A stretch of 64,000 bases of DNA from Phyllostachys edulis (Eukaryota > Streptophyta > Magnoliopsida > Poales > Poaceae): the NCBI GenBank assembly GCA_036346405.1, contig CM070563.1, positions 17,589,022 to 17,653,021 on the forward strand, given 5' to 3'. A program made the position numbers and the translations under genes. Shown in pieces: positions 34,194 through 45,885 of this stretch. Each line of letters begins with the position of its first letter. Position 1 is the stretch's first letter. The notes beneath the pieces are model-generated. The model saw only the letters and a list, made by a program, of their open reading frames with translations, did no database searches and had not been told where the DNA came from.

Positions 34194-34321
34194 TAGAAAT
34201 TCTTTGGTGGCAATGAATTCAACTGTTCCTCTACATAACTCAGGCCTGTCATCAGCATCGCGTCGCCTACCATCAGGTCCTAAGTTGCACAAGTACTCCC
34301 TTGGAGTATCATTGCTAAATC
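34194..34321 (-). pseudogene. Captured SEC24-like exon (zinc-finger/trunk linker)
   Basis: 128 nt on minus after a TTCTACAG acceptor. The frame reads GFSNDTPREYLCNLGPDGRR then RDADDRPELCRGTVEFIATK and EFL, ending at a GT-CCGT donor. This directly precedes the 33819-33938 exon in the protein order expected for SEC24-like proteins. The first codon is split (1+2), and the exon leaves phase 0, matching the next exon. The usual zinc-finger cysteine exons upstream are absent; the next possible exon upstream is a GC-rich segment at 35623-35881. Confidence 0.9.
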
Positions 34322-35183
34322 CTGTAGAATCAGTTGAATTTGTTAAACAGGATGTAGCTTTAACTGAATAGGATATGTTAAACAATTCACCAATATTTTA
34401 TAGTGCGAACAAGAATTATAACATCTATGGAACCAAAAAAGACGAAAAACCCTGACCCAGAACAAGTACAAGAGGGTTGATACTTGAGACAAGCATTATA
34501 AAGACAATTGACCTGAAAATAGTACCATCTTCTCAAGGGAAAAAGAAAGATATCATTGGAATTTAAATGATCCAAAAGTTACATATGAACACGGTTATGT
34601 AGTAAAAAAATGAAAAAAATTTCCGGAGCCAGCTAGAAATAATAGAGAAGCTCAACTGCACACAAAACCAGCATTGTAAAGCAAGCTAATAAATAAGCCA
34701 CTGCTTCAAGAGCAGCATTTCCTTTGTGCACTAGTTTCAGCATCCCACCATCATAATAAGAAAGCAGGATCATAACAGTTTACTGGTGCAGTAATGAACA
34801 ATTGCTACCTAATATGCACTGCCAGCACTCGCACATTATTCATGTATCTGGCTTTGCAGCAAGAATAGCAACATAAATTCTTTAACAACATTGTGTAAGT
34901 GCAAGCATATACACAGTTCCTGACAACATGATGATTACTTTGGATACATGGTCCTTAAAACTAGTTCTTAAAACAGCTTTTGCAAGAGGATGTTCACTGC
35001 TTGCCTGAGTACAGACCAAAACACAATATATAACATGTCATATATTGTAGTCATAGAGTAGCTAAAATCCTGAGTGAGGAGCAAAACATAACATGTCTTT
35101 ACTGCATACTGGTATGAACCACTACAGCGACATGACAAGTAAAAAGAGCAAAATATCAAGTATGCATGTCAATAACAGCATAA
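34322..35183. other. Intron-like AT-rich stretch
   Basis: Lies between the captured SEC24 exon and the GC-rich segment on minus. No coding similarity or transposon end recognised. Confidence 0.45.
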
Positions 35184-35403
35184 CAGATCAAGTATGCATA
35201 TCAACTAGACAAATATTTGATGCTTAATATTAAACATGTATGCATATCAAGTATGTAGATCAAGAACAACACAACAGATCAAGAACAGCATATCAGATCA
35301 AGTATGCATATCAACTAGACAAATATTTGATGATTCATATTAAACATGTATGCATATCAAGTATGCAGATCAAGAACAATATAACAGATCAAGAACAGCA
35401 TAT
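35184..35403. repeat. Tandem duplication, 110 bp unit
   Basis: CAGATCAAGTATGCATATCA begins copies at 35184 and 35294. Both continue through ACTAGACAAATATTTGATG and TTAAACATGTATGCATATCA with few differences. Inside each unit a shorter CAGATCAAGAACA motif also recurs. Confidence 0.88.
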
Positions 35404-35622
35404 CCAGTGGCATAACAGCACCTGGACTCGATGGTCGCCAAATTGCTTGCATAACATGTATGTATGCATATCAAGAACAGCATAACAGCATAACAGATCA
35501 AGGGTTGAATCAAGTAAAAATAATTCAAGATCCAGTCATTGGATCTAGGCACAAATGGGAGAGGGGGCAACGGGGCCGCGCAGCGGCGGGTAACCCGCTG
35601 GAGCACCATCCGCCGGTCTTAC

Positions 35623-35881
35623 CTCTGCCGGCGAGAGCAGTGAGAGCAGCGAGGAGGAGTGCAGCCTTGCTAGGAGGAGCCCGAGGGTGCCCGCCGCTGG
35701 AGGGGAGAGGGGAAGCGGCTGCGGAGTCGGATGCGAGCAACCCTAGCAACTGGCGGCGCTGGAGGCGGAGGGGAGGTAGCAACTGGAGGCGCTGGAGGCG
35801 GCTGCGGAGTAGGAGGGCGGCGCTGGAGGCGGAGTGGAGGAGGCGCTGGAGGCGGCTGCGGCCTCCGCGTAGGGACGATGA
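35623..35881 (-). other. GC-rich exon-like segment with donor site, upstream of captured exons
   Basis: On minus the frame is open from 35881 to GGCAGAG/GTAAGA at 35623. It leaves one base in phase with the split glycine codon of the SEC24 exon at 34321. It contains minisatellite-like repeats of CGCCTCCAGCGCC (CTGGAGGCG on +, at 35755-35860). No ATG is present in that frame and no protein family is recognised. It could be a captured GC-rich first exon from a third gene. Confidence 0.4.
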
Positions 35882-35885
35882 TTAG

Positions 35886-36819
35886 TGATTGAACATGTTC
35901 TCAATGAGCTATGGATCGGACGCGGCTTTTCCCCACAGCGCGCGCGCGCACTTGCCGTGTGATGAGAGGGGAGGGGAACGCGCTCCGGGCGGCGCCCGCG
36001 CATTCGGCTCAGCGACGAGGCGGTTAGGATTTTGGGCCAGCGTTTTTCTGGCTCGGCGCAGTTCCAGCCTTCCAGGCCTGCTCCCTCGAGGAGGGCGGGT
36101 GATGCCAGGGTCAGCGTGGGCGGGGCCGTGTGCACTACACGCACGCGCTCTGCCTCTGATGGAACTTTCTTACCTTATTTTCCGATGGGCCGTACTCGTT
36201 TTGCAATGATGTCAACCGTGGGGAGCAATCTTGTTGTCGCTTTCGTCTTCCCCTGCAAATTGCAACTGTAGAAACAAGTAGCAGGAAGTTTGAGCGGAGA
36301 TCGAAGAGACGGAAAGTAGTGTACGCAAGCAGGTCCCAGGTCCATACTGAATTAATAGAGAATTAGAAAAGGAGGTGCCCCCAGAGCATACATAGCTCAG
36401 TAGCCCACACACAGGCACACAGCTCAGGTCCATGCCTCCCCGCACTCGGCTGTCCTCCCTCCCGCTAGGCCGAACTCATAAAAGGCCCATGCTTTTCCGC
36501 AGCCAGACCACGGCCACGCGGTACAGCCTCTCTTTTCGAACGGAAATGTACCGTTTACAATTCTGTAGCCATTTGAAGCACCAGAACTAAGAAAAGTATT
36601 TAAAAATTATGCGTTGTCTATAATTCTATAGTATTTCGTATCACCACAATCTATCAGATGAAATGCCTTTAAGATCGCCTATAGATGACATAGAAAGTTG
36701 CTATAAACAGCAGCTGTATGTATTATTATACATGCCCTAAGCCACTTCTCGGCAACGACGCATGAAAGTTAGTTGATGCTAGATAGGCGCACAAATCAAA
36801 ATCCGCAAGTGCAGGGATC
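35886..36819. other. Unassigned stretch; MITE-like patch at 36540-36740
   Basis: The patch contains CTATAATTCTATAG and CTATAGATGACATAG and ends ATTATACATGCCCTAAG. It resembles the patch at 13590-13870 (CTATAGTAATTTTTTATGTC, TGTACAATGG). These may be two decayed copies of one MITE. No gene is supported. Confidence 0.35.
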
Positions 36820-37318
36820 GCCTATAACGTTTTCATCTATAGTATTCCAAGGTACCGAAATCCACGTGGAAGCAAATGATAGATTTAGTACTTAGAAGAA
36901 TAAATTACTACTAACTAAAGCGATGATCAAATAGATGATTTAATCAGCTAAAGGAAATGAAACAAGATTATCCAAGTTATACGAGATCCTCCTCTAGGCT
37001 AGGTTCACTTACTACAATTCATGACTAGATTGATCTAATAGCAATTAACACTTCTCATACTAGTTTGCCGCCTATGACGTTTTCATCTATAGTATTCCAA
37101 GGTACCAAAATCCACGTGGAAGCAAATGATAGATTTAGTACTTAGAAGAATAAATTACTACTAACTAAAGCAATGATCAAATAGATGATTTAATCAGCTA
37201 AAGGAAATGAAACAAGGTTATCCAAGTTATACGAGATCCTCCCTAGGCTAGGTTCACTTAGTACAATTCATGACTAGATTGATCTAATAGCAATTAACAC
37301 TTCTCATACTAGTTTGCC
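36820..37318. repeat. Tandem duplication, about 250 bp unit, two copies
   Basis: GCCTATAACGTTTTCATCTA (36820) and GCCTATGACGTTTTCATCTA (37070) start two nearly identical copies. Both end in CTTCTCATACTAGTTTGCC. Only a handful of substitutions separate them, so the duplication is recent. The second copy ends 36 bp before the CACTA-like element. Confidence 0.95.
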
Positions 37319-37914
37319 TCTCACCCTACAAATCTGCACCGGTCCTTTCAGAGTCACTACCAGAAAACCAATGTTTCCCGTCGGCCTCGTTTTTCCTTTG
37401 CGGGCCCGCACTAGGCCGCTAGGACATATAATTTCCCCGTTGTGCTTTATAATTACGTTAGGGAAAAAGAAATTTTATTGTGGGTGAGAGGTAACCGACA
37501 GGAAATTACGTTTGTCTGATGGTTTGCGACCCACAGGAAATTGGCTGCCCGCGCGCTAAAATTCCCATTCGCGGCAAAATTTGGCATGTGCCAAGCCAGG
37601 TTTTTGCCCAGGCCGCACCATATCCCAAAATTGCTTGCGTGCATTATGTAGCCGACAGTAGAACTTGCTATAGAAAATATCCAAACACCAAGAGCCCTAC
37701 TCTAAAATCCCCAAATCCCTCATCGCTCAACTCACCCCATCCTCATCCGCCACCACCCACAACTTGCCTCCAACTCTGGTGCCGACCGTCCACCATCCAC
37801 AACTTGCCCCCCGCCGGTGTCGGCCGCCCACCGCCCCCACTTGCAACACCCCCGCTAGTCGTCATCAGCTGCTCGTCCACAACCTGCAATGGAAAGCCCT
37901 GTCCACCGCCGCTG

Positions 37915-38199
37915 CTACCACCTACTTCTATGGCTTCCATAACCGGCACAATATCTTCCATCCAAACAAAATCTGGTGCCTCTCCCTCCTCCTCTGCTTT
38001 TGGCTAGGGTACCCTGCGACGCCTCGTGGAGGATCCTCCCAAGATCCGCCACATCCATGTCCTCAACATCATCAAACATTGCTTTCACATCCCTGTCCTC
38101 TGGCTTGACCTCTGGTTCCCAGTTGCCCTCGATCACCGCCTCTGTCTCTGGGCGCACACCCACCTCCTGGTAAGCACGAATAGCAAGTAGTGGTCGCAC
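37915..38199 (-). CDS. Unidentified acidic open frame inside the CACTA-like element
   Basis: 94 codons on minus, with acidic stretches such as VKPEDRDVKAMFDDVEDMDV followed by a Gly/Arg-rich tail. It could be a fragment of an element-encoded protein or of a captured gene; I do not recognise it. The opposite strand is also open (Ser-rich), so the coding strand is uncertain. Confidence 0.25.
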   Translation of the reverse strand: MRPLLAIRAYQEVGVRPETEAVIEGNWEPEVKPEDRDVKAMFDDVEDMDVADLGRILHEASQGTLAKSRGGGRGTRFCLDGRYCAGYGSHRSRW

Positions 38200-38712
38200 G
38201 AGTATACTTGCAGCAAGAAATAAAATTAGTACCTTATGTGTACGAGTGTTTCGTGTTCTTCCCGCTAAACTTTGTCATGTTGGTACATTTCATATATTGT
38301 ACTGCAACTAGGACTCTAGGAGAGATGGATGTCCATTTCATAGGTGTCATGTACTATGCTGTGTAGGACAAAGTTATAGCTCCTAACTTTTGGTCATGTG
38401 ATTCACGGCTTAGAACTTTGCTTTTGCTGTCTTTCTTTTTGCCTAATTAACTAAAAACAAGGACATTGCCATCTCTGATATACATAGAGACATTCAGCAA
38501 TTTTTTTAACCGTGATCCCATTATAATATGTTGAATTATCTATATGTAATTTATAGGCATTTGAATTGATAATATGGTGAGGTTCTCATGTATTTTCATT
38601 TGTAGAATTAGCTCGATAATTTTGTACTACATCATTTCTAGATATCCTATGTTCACAACAACAAATTTTTGAAAATTTAGGGAAATAAAAATACTTAATT
38701 GATGTATATACC

Positions 38713-38910
38713 TTGCTGCAGGGGAACACTAGTTCATTGCATGCTGGCCTGCAACTAGTTGACGACAACTTAGGCGATGACGAGATGGGCGGCAACAATG
38801 GTAGTGAGAACAATGACAATGAGGACATCAGTACCGAGAACAATGGCAACAACAGTGGTTGTAACAACCACAATGATGATAACCATGCCTCTGGAGGAGG
38901 ATTTCCATAG
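38713..38910 (+). CDS. Asn/Asp-rich short open frame inside the CACTA-like element
   Basis: 65 codons beginning in LQGNTSSLHAGLQL and continuing as an Asn/Asp/Glu/Gly-rich run to a stop after SGGGFP. A CTTGCTGCAG acceptor-like site precedes it, so it may be a last exon. Low-complexity composition prevents assignment. Confidence 0.25.
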   Translation: MLQGNTSSLHAGLQLVDDNLGDDEMGGNNGSENNDNEDISTENNGNNSGCNNHNDDNHASGGGFP

Positions 38911-39881
38911 TCCACACTTCCACTTCTCTAAGTAATAGTTGATCTTTTGTCCTTTTGGATAGTTGACTGCATATACATAACTACTAGAGTTCGTCGTGCT
39001 CTTGATCATGAACCTTAGTGTGGTAGTTAGAACTACATACCTTTTGTTGTGGCACAACCGAATTGTGCAATGTGATGGATGCAGTTCCATGTAGAAGTAG
39101 AAGTAGGACTTGGTTGTGCTACATTTATGAGTATGTGGTAGTACTATGTGTAGACTGAAGGTGAAAACTTTTGAACAACTGCATGTACTGAACTCTTCAT
39201 GTTGGTCAAGGTTAATTTCATTCCAGATTGTGAATGGACTGGTGTTGTTGGATGCATTGGTGATGGAAGTGTGGCTGATGCATCTATATTGTGAATGGAT
39301 TGATATTGAATGTGTACTTGTTTAAGTTTGTGATTGGAATGTCAAAATTGAATGTATGAACCTGCAATGGAGAAAATATCGTCAATTATTAGCCTGGAAA
39401 ATGCAGACGATTCCCTGACAATATTGCTTATTTCATGGTCTGGGCGATTGCATTTTGTCAAGGGGGATACCTAATTCCTTGGCAGCTAACTTCTGATGGG
39501 AAACCCCGTTATTTTCCCGACGGTGCACAGCTAGCACAAAAATTCACAATTTACCTAACGGATTTGAACCGACTGGAAATGTCATCTATTTTCGTGATGA
39601 GAAAAAACCGACAGGGTAGTAATTCGTGACATTAATTCCCTGATGGGTACATGACAAGCAAAGTTGGTTCGAAAAGCTAGCCAAGGCATTTTTTTCCTGT
39701 GGGCCACTGTCAGGAATAGCCGACAGAAATTAATTTCCCATCGGGGAATCGTCAGACAAATTGAATTTCCACATCAACCTATGGCTGAGGATTATTGCCT
39801 GACTGTTCCCTGACATGAACTAATTTCCTATCGGTTTTTCCTATATTCCTGTCGGGGCTCCACGCTCTTTCTTTCAGTGTG

Positions 39882-40674
39882 GGACGACAATAAGTATTCA
39901 TGACTAATCATGAACTAAACAAGAAGCATAACATCAAGTAGACAAAACCATATTATAAAAGAGTACAAATTATAAAGATCAATCCATAAATCAAGAATTA
40001 CAGAGAGATCTCTACACCCTGGGGAACTTTGACGACGATTCTTGACCAGATCAACCTTTTCGGTCAAAGCCAGAGTCTTTGTCAATGTAGGCACACGTAT
40101 CAGAGGCTAATTCTATAATGGTTATGAACCTACAAACAATACTTAAAGAAAGTGTAATACCATTTACTTCGGCCAAGCTGGTTGTAGACTAGTTTGAGTC
40201 ATGAGACGACTAGCTATGGACGCCATCCGACCAGCCATACAGTTTTGGGCAATCCTCGACCAACGAATTGGTCGAGACATGATAGTTTCCCACGTGATTA
40301 ACGTGAGAGCGGTTATTGGTGCATCTGGCAACTTACGATAGTTGGCTGAGAGACATGACGATTCAAGACTCAACAGAGGAACATGCGTGAAGATTAGAGG
40401 CGCCTTTAGGAGCATTAACTACACCCCTTGAATAGCTATAAAGGGGGTAGCCCACGTATTATGTAATAACATGTTCAATGAATGAACAACTTGATACGAT
40501 CATTCGATTAATCCTGTAACATCCCTATTGTATTCATATACACTCATTGTATCCATAGCAATAGAAGGTCTTCGTTTAGATTGTGCTCTCACATCATTTT
40601 TCTGGATAAGCTCGATAGGGAACCATGTGCTGCGATCATCGACAAACTTCTTACACATACTTCAATAAGATGAA
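39882..40674. other. Unassigned LTR-like stretch with TATA box
   Basis: GCTATAAAGGGGG at 40435-40447 followed by AT-rich sequence with repeated CATTCA and GTATCCATA looks like the promoter/R region of an LTR, but no termini, primer site or coding region were recognised. Confidence 0.3.
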
Positions 40675-42023
40675 TGTAATGTCCTATTTTATTAAATGAG
40701 TATTTAATGAATTAGAAAAGGATTAGTAATTTGAATTTACTAGAAAAATAGTTTGGGCCTTCGGCCCATACCCAAGAGGTGGGTCGGCCACCAACAAAAT
40801 AGGGAGAGGGGGAACCCTAGCCATGTTAATGTAGCATGCACTGTAGCGTCACCACTGTACCATCCCCTCCCCTCCCCATTGCGCCTCCACCCTCCTGCCC
40901 AAGCCACCACCCACCTTGATTCCTCCTTGCACCATCATCTCTCCTCCCAACTTAATTCCCTAGTGCCTCCACCCTCTTGGGCATCCTTGCCATCAATCCC
41001 CGCTGCTGTTGCCGGCTAGGGAGAAGAAAAGAGGAGGTTCACCAAGGGAAGAAAAAGGAGAGAAGAAGAAAAGGAGGAAGGAAATATTAGATGAGTCTCA
41101 CTGGGATTTCACATGCTTCATCTCGATCTCCAAGGGTGACGATCAAATGTTTATTTTCTTTCGGTTTAGCAATTCCTCTAGTTGGTAGAAATTATTTGAA
41201 TAGGTTGATAATCTGTTCTAGAGATTTGTATAGGAATCTGATAGCTTTCTTTAGAGTATTGGTTCATGATGATCGGACGGATAGTTTTTTAGTTATGATT
41301 TTTGCAATCGATCGCCTGCTCGATTCAACATTTTCGGCAAGACGCATAGGTATATAGATTAAAATTATTAAATCGGTTAATTTAGGATTTTGACCTCTAT
41401 GAAATAGATAGATGACTTTATAATGATTGCAGAGAGTCCAAGAACATGTTTTTTGGACAAGTATATTAGGAGTTATGTAATTTTGAAGTATGCGTTCCAG
41501 ATCTGACATTCTGTTGGGAACAGTCGTGGGAAAATACTAAATTAGCAAAGCTAGTGGCAGAATGGAAAAACTGGCATAAATTTATTATGAAAGATAATTC
41601 TTTGTGGATTCCAGAATGTTTTATGTCATTGTTTTTGGATGAACCAATTAAAAGTTATAGAATTTGTAAGTCGATATTACCGAAGATGACAGATCTGTCT
41701 TCAGAGTTAAAAACAAGGGTTTAGACTAAATAATATGAAATTTCAATCACCTGAGATATTGTGGGTATAGGTGTGTAGATTCCATAAAATTTGAGTTCAT
41801 GATTTTTGGAGATATAGATCAAAAGTTATGATTCTTCTAAGGTGACTATTCTGTTTTGGGCAGAATGATGTTCAAAAAGGAAGGGCATCGTTTTGGGTTG
41901 CAATTAGGAGCGCATATGTCTATTTAGTTTTATTGCAATGTTGTGTGCTTTTGGATGGTATTCTTAGTATGTTTTACTTAATGCCGGTGGTGGTGTGAAA
42001 CCAGGGTTAGAGTCCCTACTGCT
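40675..42023 (+). mobile_element. Partial gypsy LTR interrupted by the coding element
   Basis: Starts TGTAATGTCC and continues with AAATGAGTATTTAATGAATT and the GGGCCTTCGGCCCA block. It resembles the LTR at 55594 (AATTATTTGAGTACTTAATA, GGGCTTCGGCCCA). It stops where the next LTR starts at 42024, implying that the coding gypsy element inserted into it. Confidence 0.6.
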
Positions 42024-43619
42024 TGTAATATCCCTAATATTCATTTGAGAGAACAATATTTGGGAGAGGGAAATTAATTAAAATTTAGAAATTTTGGGAG
42101 GATTTGAACCTTGGGCTTCCAACCCAAGGCAGGGTGGCCCTTGTGGGCTGGCCTTAAGTGGGACAAGAGGGAGGCACCCAACCCCAAACCCTAGCCGCCC
42201 TCCCTTACCCCCTTTGGTCGACTCCTTTCCCTCCACCCTTTGGCACCACCCCTACCCTCTCCTTATGCCTCCATCTCCTTCACCTAGGACCGAGCTCTCC
42301 TCGCTGCCAACTCCTGGTGTTTCCCCTGCAGTTGGCCGGCCATAAGGAAGAGGAAGGAGAGGGAAGAAGAGAGGAGAAGGGAGAGGAAGAGGTAGAAGGT
42401 GGGGGTGATCTTCGTGACGACTACAACATGGTCCAGTGAGGGATTTCGTGGGTGGTGGTGAGAACCCGGGTTAGATCCTTCCCATCGCCATCATCCGTCT
42501 CGCGGTTGAGGCAAGTGCAAGCAGTATAGAGGGAATTGTGATGTTTTATTCATGTTAATTGCCATGGTTTACTTATGAAGATTTATCTTTGATATTGTCA
42601 CTGAATATTATACTCTCATGATGGATTGAGAATGTCAAGTTCAAATTGCATCATGGTATTCATTCTTGAACCTTGGACTACGTGGTAGCCAAGGATTGTT
42701 TCTTTTGATGTCCCCGTCATGCATTGGACGGGCATGAGATCCCCGTCATGTATTGGACAGGCTTGGGTCCCCACACTCGTGGAGTGTGGGCTTGTGGTCC
42801 CTGTGCCTGAGGACACATGCTTGAGTATGCATCGATAAATGCACTACTCTGCATTACTGGTAATTGCAAAGAAGAAAGAAAGAGCATTCTTGACATATGC
42901 ATTGCATGCAAGCATAAGAGATTTATTTATGTTTCCTTGCTGATGTTCATATGAGGACTTGATATCCTCATTGGCTGTTCGTGAAGTTTTGTTTATTATC
43001 ACTGTTGTACTTTGCTGAGTCGTGGATTCATGCTTGTTGTTGTTGTTCTTTTAGGTACCCCTCGAGGCAGCGATATGCATGGGAAGGGGTAGTCTTGATG
43101 CACATCACACTTACACAATCCATGGCAAATAAAATTAGCTTATTTACCTACAACCTCAAGTTCATGCTATTTCCTTTGGTTTCAGACTGTGTCCATCCTT
43201 CGTGGTGGTTGATTCCCTTGTATTCGTGGATGTTCTATTTATGCTTTTAAACCTCAATTATTGGTTCATTTAATCCTATTTGATAGAATAATTGATTGAT
43301 TGGATTAGACTTACATCCTCGTAATTCTGAAGCATCTTGATGCTTTAGATTTAACTGTTAAATATTTGCTCCCGTTGTGTAGCATATACATTTGATTTGG
43401 ATTTGGTTGATAAAGAGAAAGATCCATGCTTTGATTATTTACAATTGATAGATAAAATTCTTTATCTTGATTAATTGTAGATGGTGCTAGTTCATGATGA
43501 TTAGAACTATGTCATTCGGTTGAATGTTTTGCTGAAAGTTTGTTAATAAGTTGAAATAAAATGGTTCTGTAGAGTAGTTTAGTAGCATCCTAGGCTCTAT
43601 GTTGGACTGGGGTATTACA
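42024..43619 (+). mobile_element. 5' LTR of the coding Ty3/gypsy element
   Basis: Starts TGTAATATCCCTAATATTCA and ends GGGGTATTACA at 43619, one base before a primer site. The first 50 bases resemble the start of the non-coding family's LTR at 58492 (GAGAGAA...TTCGGGAGAGGGAA versus GAGAGAACAATATTTGGGAGAGGGAA). The 3' half contains CTTGAACCTTGGACTACGTG (about 42665), repeated in the LTR at 58030. Length is about 1.6 kb. Confidence 0.75.
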
Positions 43620-43620
43620 G

Positions 43621-43633
43621 TTAGTATCAAAGC
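43621..43633 (+). other. Primer-binding site, initiator-Met tRNA type (mutated)
   Basis: TTAGTATCAAAGCGGGC corresponds to TTGGTATCAGAGCGGGC at 60697 with two G-to-A changes, a pattern compatible with cytosine methylation decay on the other strand. It directly follows the LTR. Confidence 0.75.
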
Positions 43634-43666
43634 GGGCATTGGGTTCGTGGTAGATGAAGTATTAAA

Positions 43667-43694
43667 TTGACACACTGTGCATAGTAGGTGGGAT
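43667..43694 (+). other. 5' leader motif shared with the non-coding LTR family
   Basis: TTGACACACTGTGCATAGTA then GGTGGGAT, 34 bp after the primer site. It matches 60794-60823 (TTGACACACTGGTGCATAGT then AGGATGGGAT) and minus 5298-5324. This is the strongest sequence link between the coding and non-coding elements. Confidence 0.7.
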
Positions 43695-43826
43695 TTGGGT
43701 AATCTATTGCATCTGTGTTTCTAATAGTATGATTCATTATGTTGAACTGCGATTGAATTGATTCTATACTACTGTTATTGTTGTTCTTGAGCTGAATGGT
43801 TAGCTATATATCTTTGGTGTTCAGAG

Positions 43827-44943
43827 ATGGCGAGAGGTAGAGGCCGTGGTCGTGAAGCGGCCATGGCCGTGGTCGTGGACGCGGTTCGGCTACGTCTTCA
43901 TCCCTGGCTGAGGAGGCCGTTGGTGAGGCGGCTGAGGAGGTTGCCTCATTGCGCCACCCTACCGATGTTCAGTCAGGTGTCCGCTTTACTTGAGATCTTC
44001 AGAGAGTGGTTCAGCAACTTCGTCAGCAGGTGCAAGTAGCCCCTCCTACTATAGCTGCACCTATTACTGTTCCGGATGCTGCACCGGCTCCACCTGAGGC
44101 CAAAATGAGCCTTCGAGAGTGGATGCCTCTCCGCCTCGACATTTTTGACGGAGCAGGTACTCCAGTTCAGGCAGCTGATTGGCTTCGGTATATGGAAAGA
44201 CAGTTTGGGGCATTGGAGATGACTTCGCATGTATATGGCTGCCGTGGCCTTCCAAATTAAGAGCCAAGGCACATTTGGTGAGAAGGGGTTCTATCAGCTA
44301 GGACCCCAAAGGCAGGACCAATCACCTGGGAGGTTTTCTTGGAGTAATTCAGAGCTAAGTTTTATCCTGATTCCTTCCTCGAGAGGATGGAACATTCCTT
44401 GATGACCTTTGTTCAGGGGAAGCTATCTGTGGCGGACTATGAGGTAGGATTCAACAACTTGGTCCGTTTTGTGCCAGCTGTGGCTGGTAATGACCGGGAA
44501 AAGGCAAAGAGGTTTCGTAGGGGACTTAACCATGAGTATCGCCATGTCTTAGGGGTGACCAGTTTGCTTGACTTCAACTCTGTGGTCGATCAGGCCAAAG
44601 GTATGGAGCTGGAGAGAGAGCTCACAAGATGAGGCATTCTTCTAGTGGCTTTACACCTTCTGGTGGATCTAGCAGTGGTCAGAAGAGGAGTTTTAGTGGT
44701 GGAAGTGGTTCTTCTCAGCGACCTGCTTCCAAGAAGTTTCAGGAGCCCATCGCCCTCGGCCATGGGCGTGATCCGTCGGTCGAGGTCGATCGCTCCCTCA
44801 AAGACTGTGCACTTCCTCGCTCACGCAGCGTTGCATCCTGCTCTGTAAGGTGGTATGATTTGTTTCTGCGCGGTGATGGTCATCGTGCTTCGAAAGTGCT
44901 CTTTTATCGAGTTTGTCATCACTCGTGGCCCGCCGCACCATAA
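43827..44943 (+). pseudogene. gypsy gag remnant, frameshifted
   Basis: Frames 43827-44039, 44006-44632 and 44629-44943 together trace a gag: a basic Arg-rich start, a Pro/Ala-rich linker (PPTIAAPITVPDAAPAPPEA), LREWMPLRLDIFDGAGTPVQ with ADWLRYMERQF, and the gag core GPITWEVFLE-stop-FRAKFYPDSF through LERMEHSLMTFVQGKLSVAD. A Ser/Gly/Gln-rich segment follows. The expected CCHC zinc knuckle cannot be recognised. At least two stops and two frameshifts make it non-functional. The capsid-like region would normally form particles with element RNA. Confidence 0.85.
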
Positions 44944-45114
44944 GATGTCGCAGTGTAAGGTAATCCAGCCTAGTATCATCAAGGGGAGTTAGTTCTCGTG
45001 GCATCTTCGCCTAGTGCTCCATAAGGTTCCGCCTCGGACTCTAGCAAATGCTCTGCCGCCTCAAGCACTTCTTCGTGGTGTGTTCCTCCCGCAGCTGTTT
45101 TCTCCAAAGACCTC

Positions 45115-45885
45115 TTGCAGGTTCTACTAGAACCTCAGACCATCTCTGACCGCTTTGTTCATTTCATCATGCGCAGCCTCGCTCATCCTTCGCCGAGTGT
45201 CGGTGCGTCCTCTGCTCCAGCACTACCGGGAGTCTACGCCATGCCTACACCTGAGACTGAAGGCCGTCCTAACGTGGTGACAGGTACCTTGCTAGTTGAT
45301 TCCCATGAGGCTTTTGTTCTTTTCAATTCAGGGGCTACATATTCATTTGTGTCACTTGAGTTGGTAGAAGGGCGGGTTTGAGTTTGCAAGATATTTCAAA
45401 TCTGTAATCGCCTCCGGGGTCTTATTTCTAGCTCTATAGCATGTCTGGGCTATTCTATTACCATTGATGATGAGAATTTCACAGCTAATCTTATGGTGAT
45501 TCAGTTATCACCTTTTGATGTTATCCTTGGTATGGACTGGTTATTCAGTTAACGTGCTAAGATTTGTTGCTTCTGGCAGACTGTGACTTTGCAAGCCCCA
45601 TCCGGTCAAGAATTGGTGTTTCAGGGCAGTGCGCCGTCTGATTCCCTTTTTGTGTTGGCCAGTTTGTTTCCTAGTCATCGAGCATCAACAATTGGTTTGC
45701 TTTGGTCTCTTAGCGCGAAGGCAGATTCTTCTCTGTGCATCGAGGAGATTCCCGTGGTGTGTGAATATCCTAATGTCTTTCTTGTAGAGCTTCCTGGGAT
45801 GCCTCTAGAACGGAATGTGGAATTCTGGATTGATCTTATTCCTAGAACTCGACCTATTTTTATGTCTCTGTACCGCTTGGCTTGA
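45115..45885 (+). pseudogene. gypsy aspartic protease and start of RT, stops in frame
   Basis: One reading frame runs from 45115 to 45885 with stops at about 45379, 45550 and 45883. It contains the retropepsin active-site motif as LFNSGATYSFVS (45319-45354), where the catalytic Asp of DSG/DTG is Asn (AAT at 45325-45327), and then FDVILGMDWL near 45510, the usual downstream landmark. After a spacer comes IPVVCEYPNVFLVELPGMPL near 45750, the conserved entry to gypsy RT. The active-site substitution alone would abolish cleavage. Confidence 0.85.

Larger units (their letters stand above)
37355..39881. mobile_element. CACTA-like element, about 2.5 kb
   Basis: Left terminus CACTACCAGAAAACC; right terminus CTTTCTTTCAGTGTG, whose complement CACACTGAAAGAAAG is a degenerate match. 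Inside both ends are repeated CCGTCGG, CCGACAGGAAAT and TTCCC(G/T)(A/T)(C/T)GG motifs (37370-37540 and 39470-39870), consistent with CACTA subterminal arrays. No clear 3 bp target duplication was found. Two short coding-like patches lie inside (37915-38199 and 38713-38910). Confidence 0.65.
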
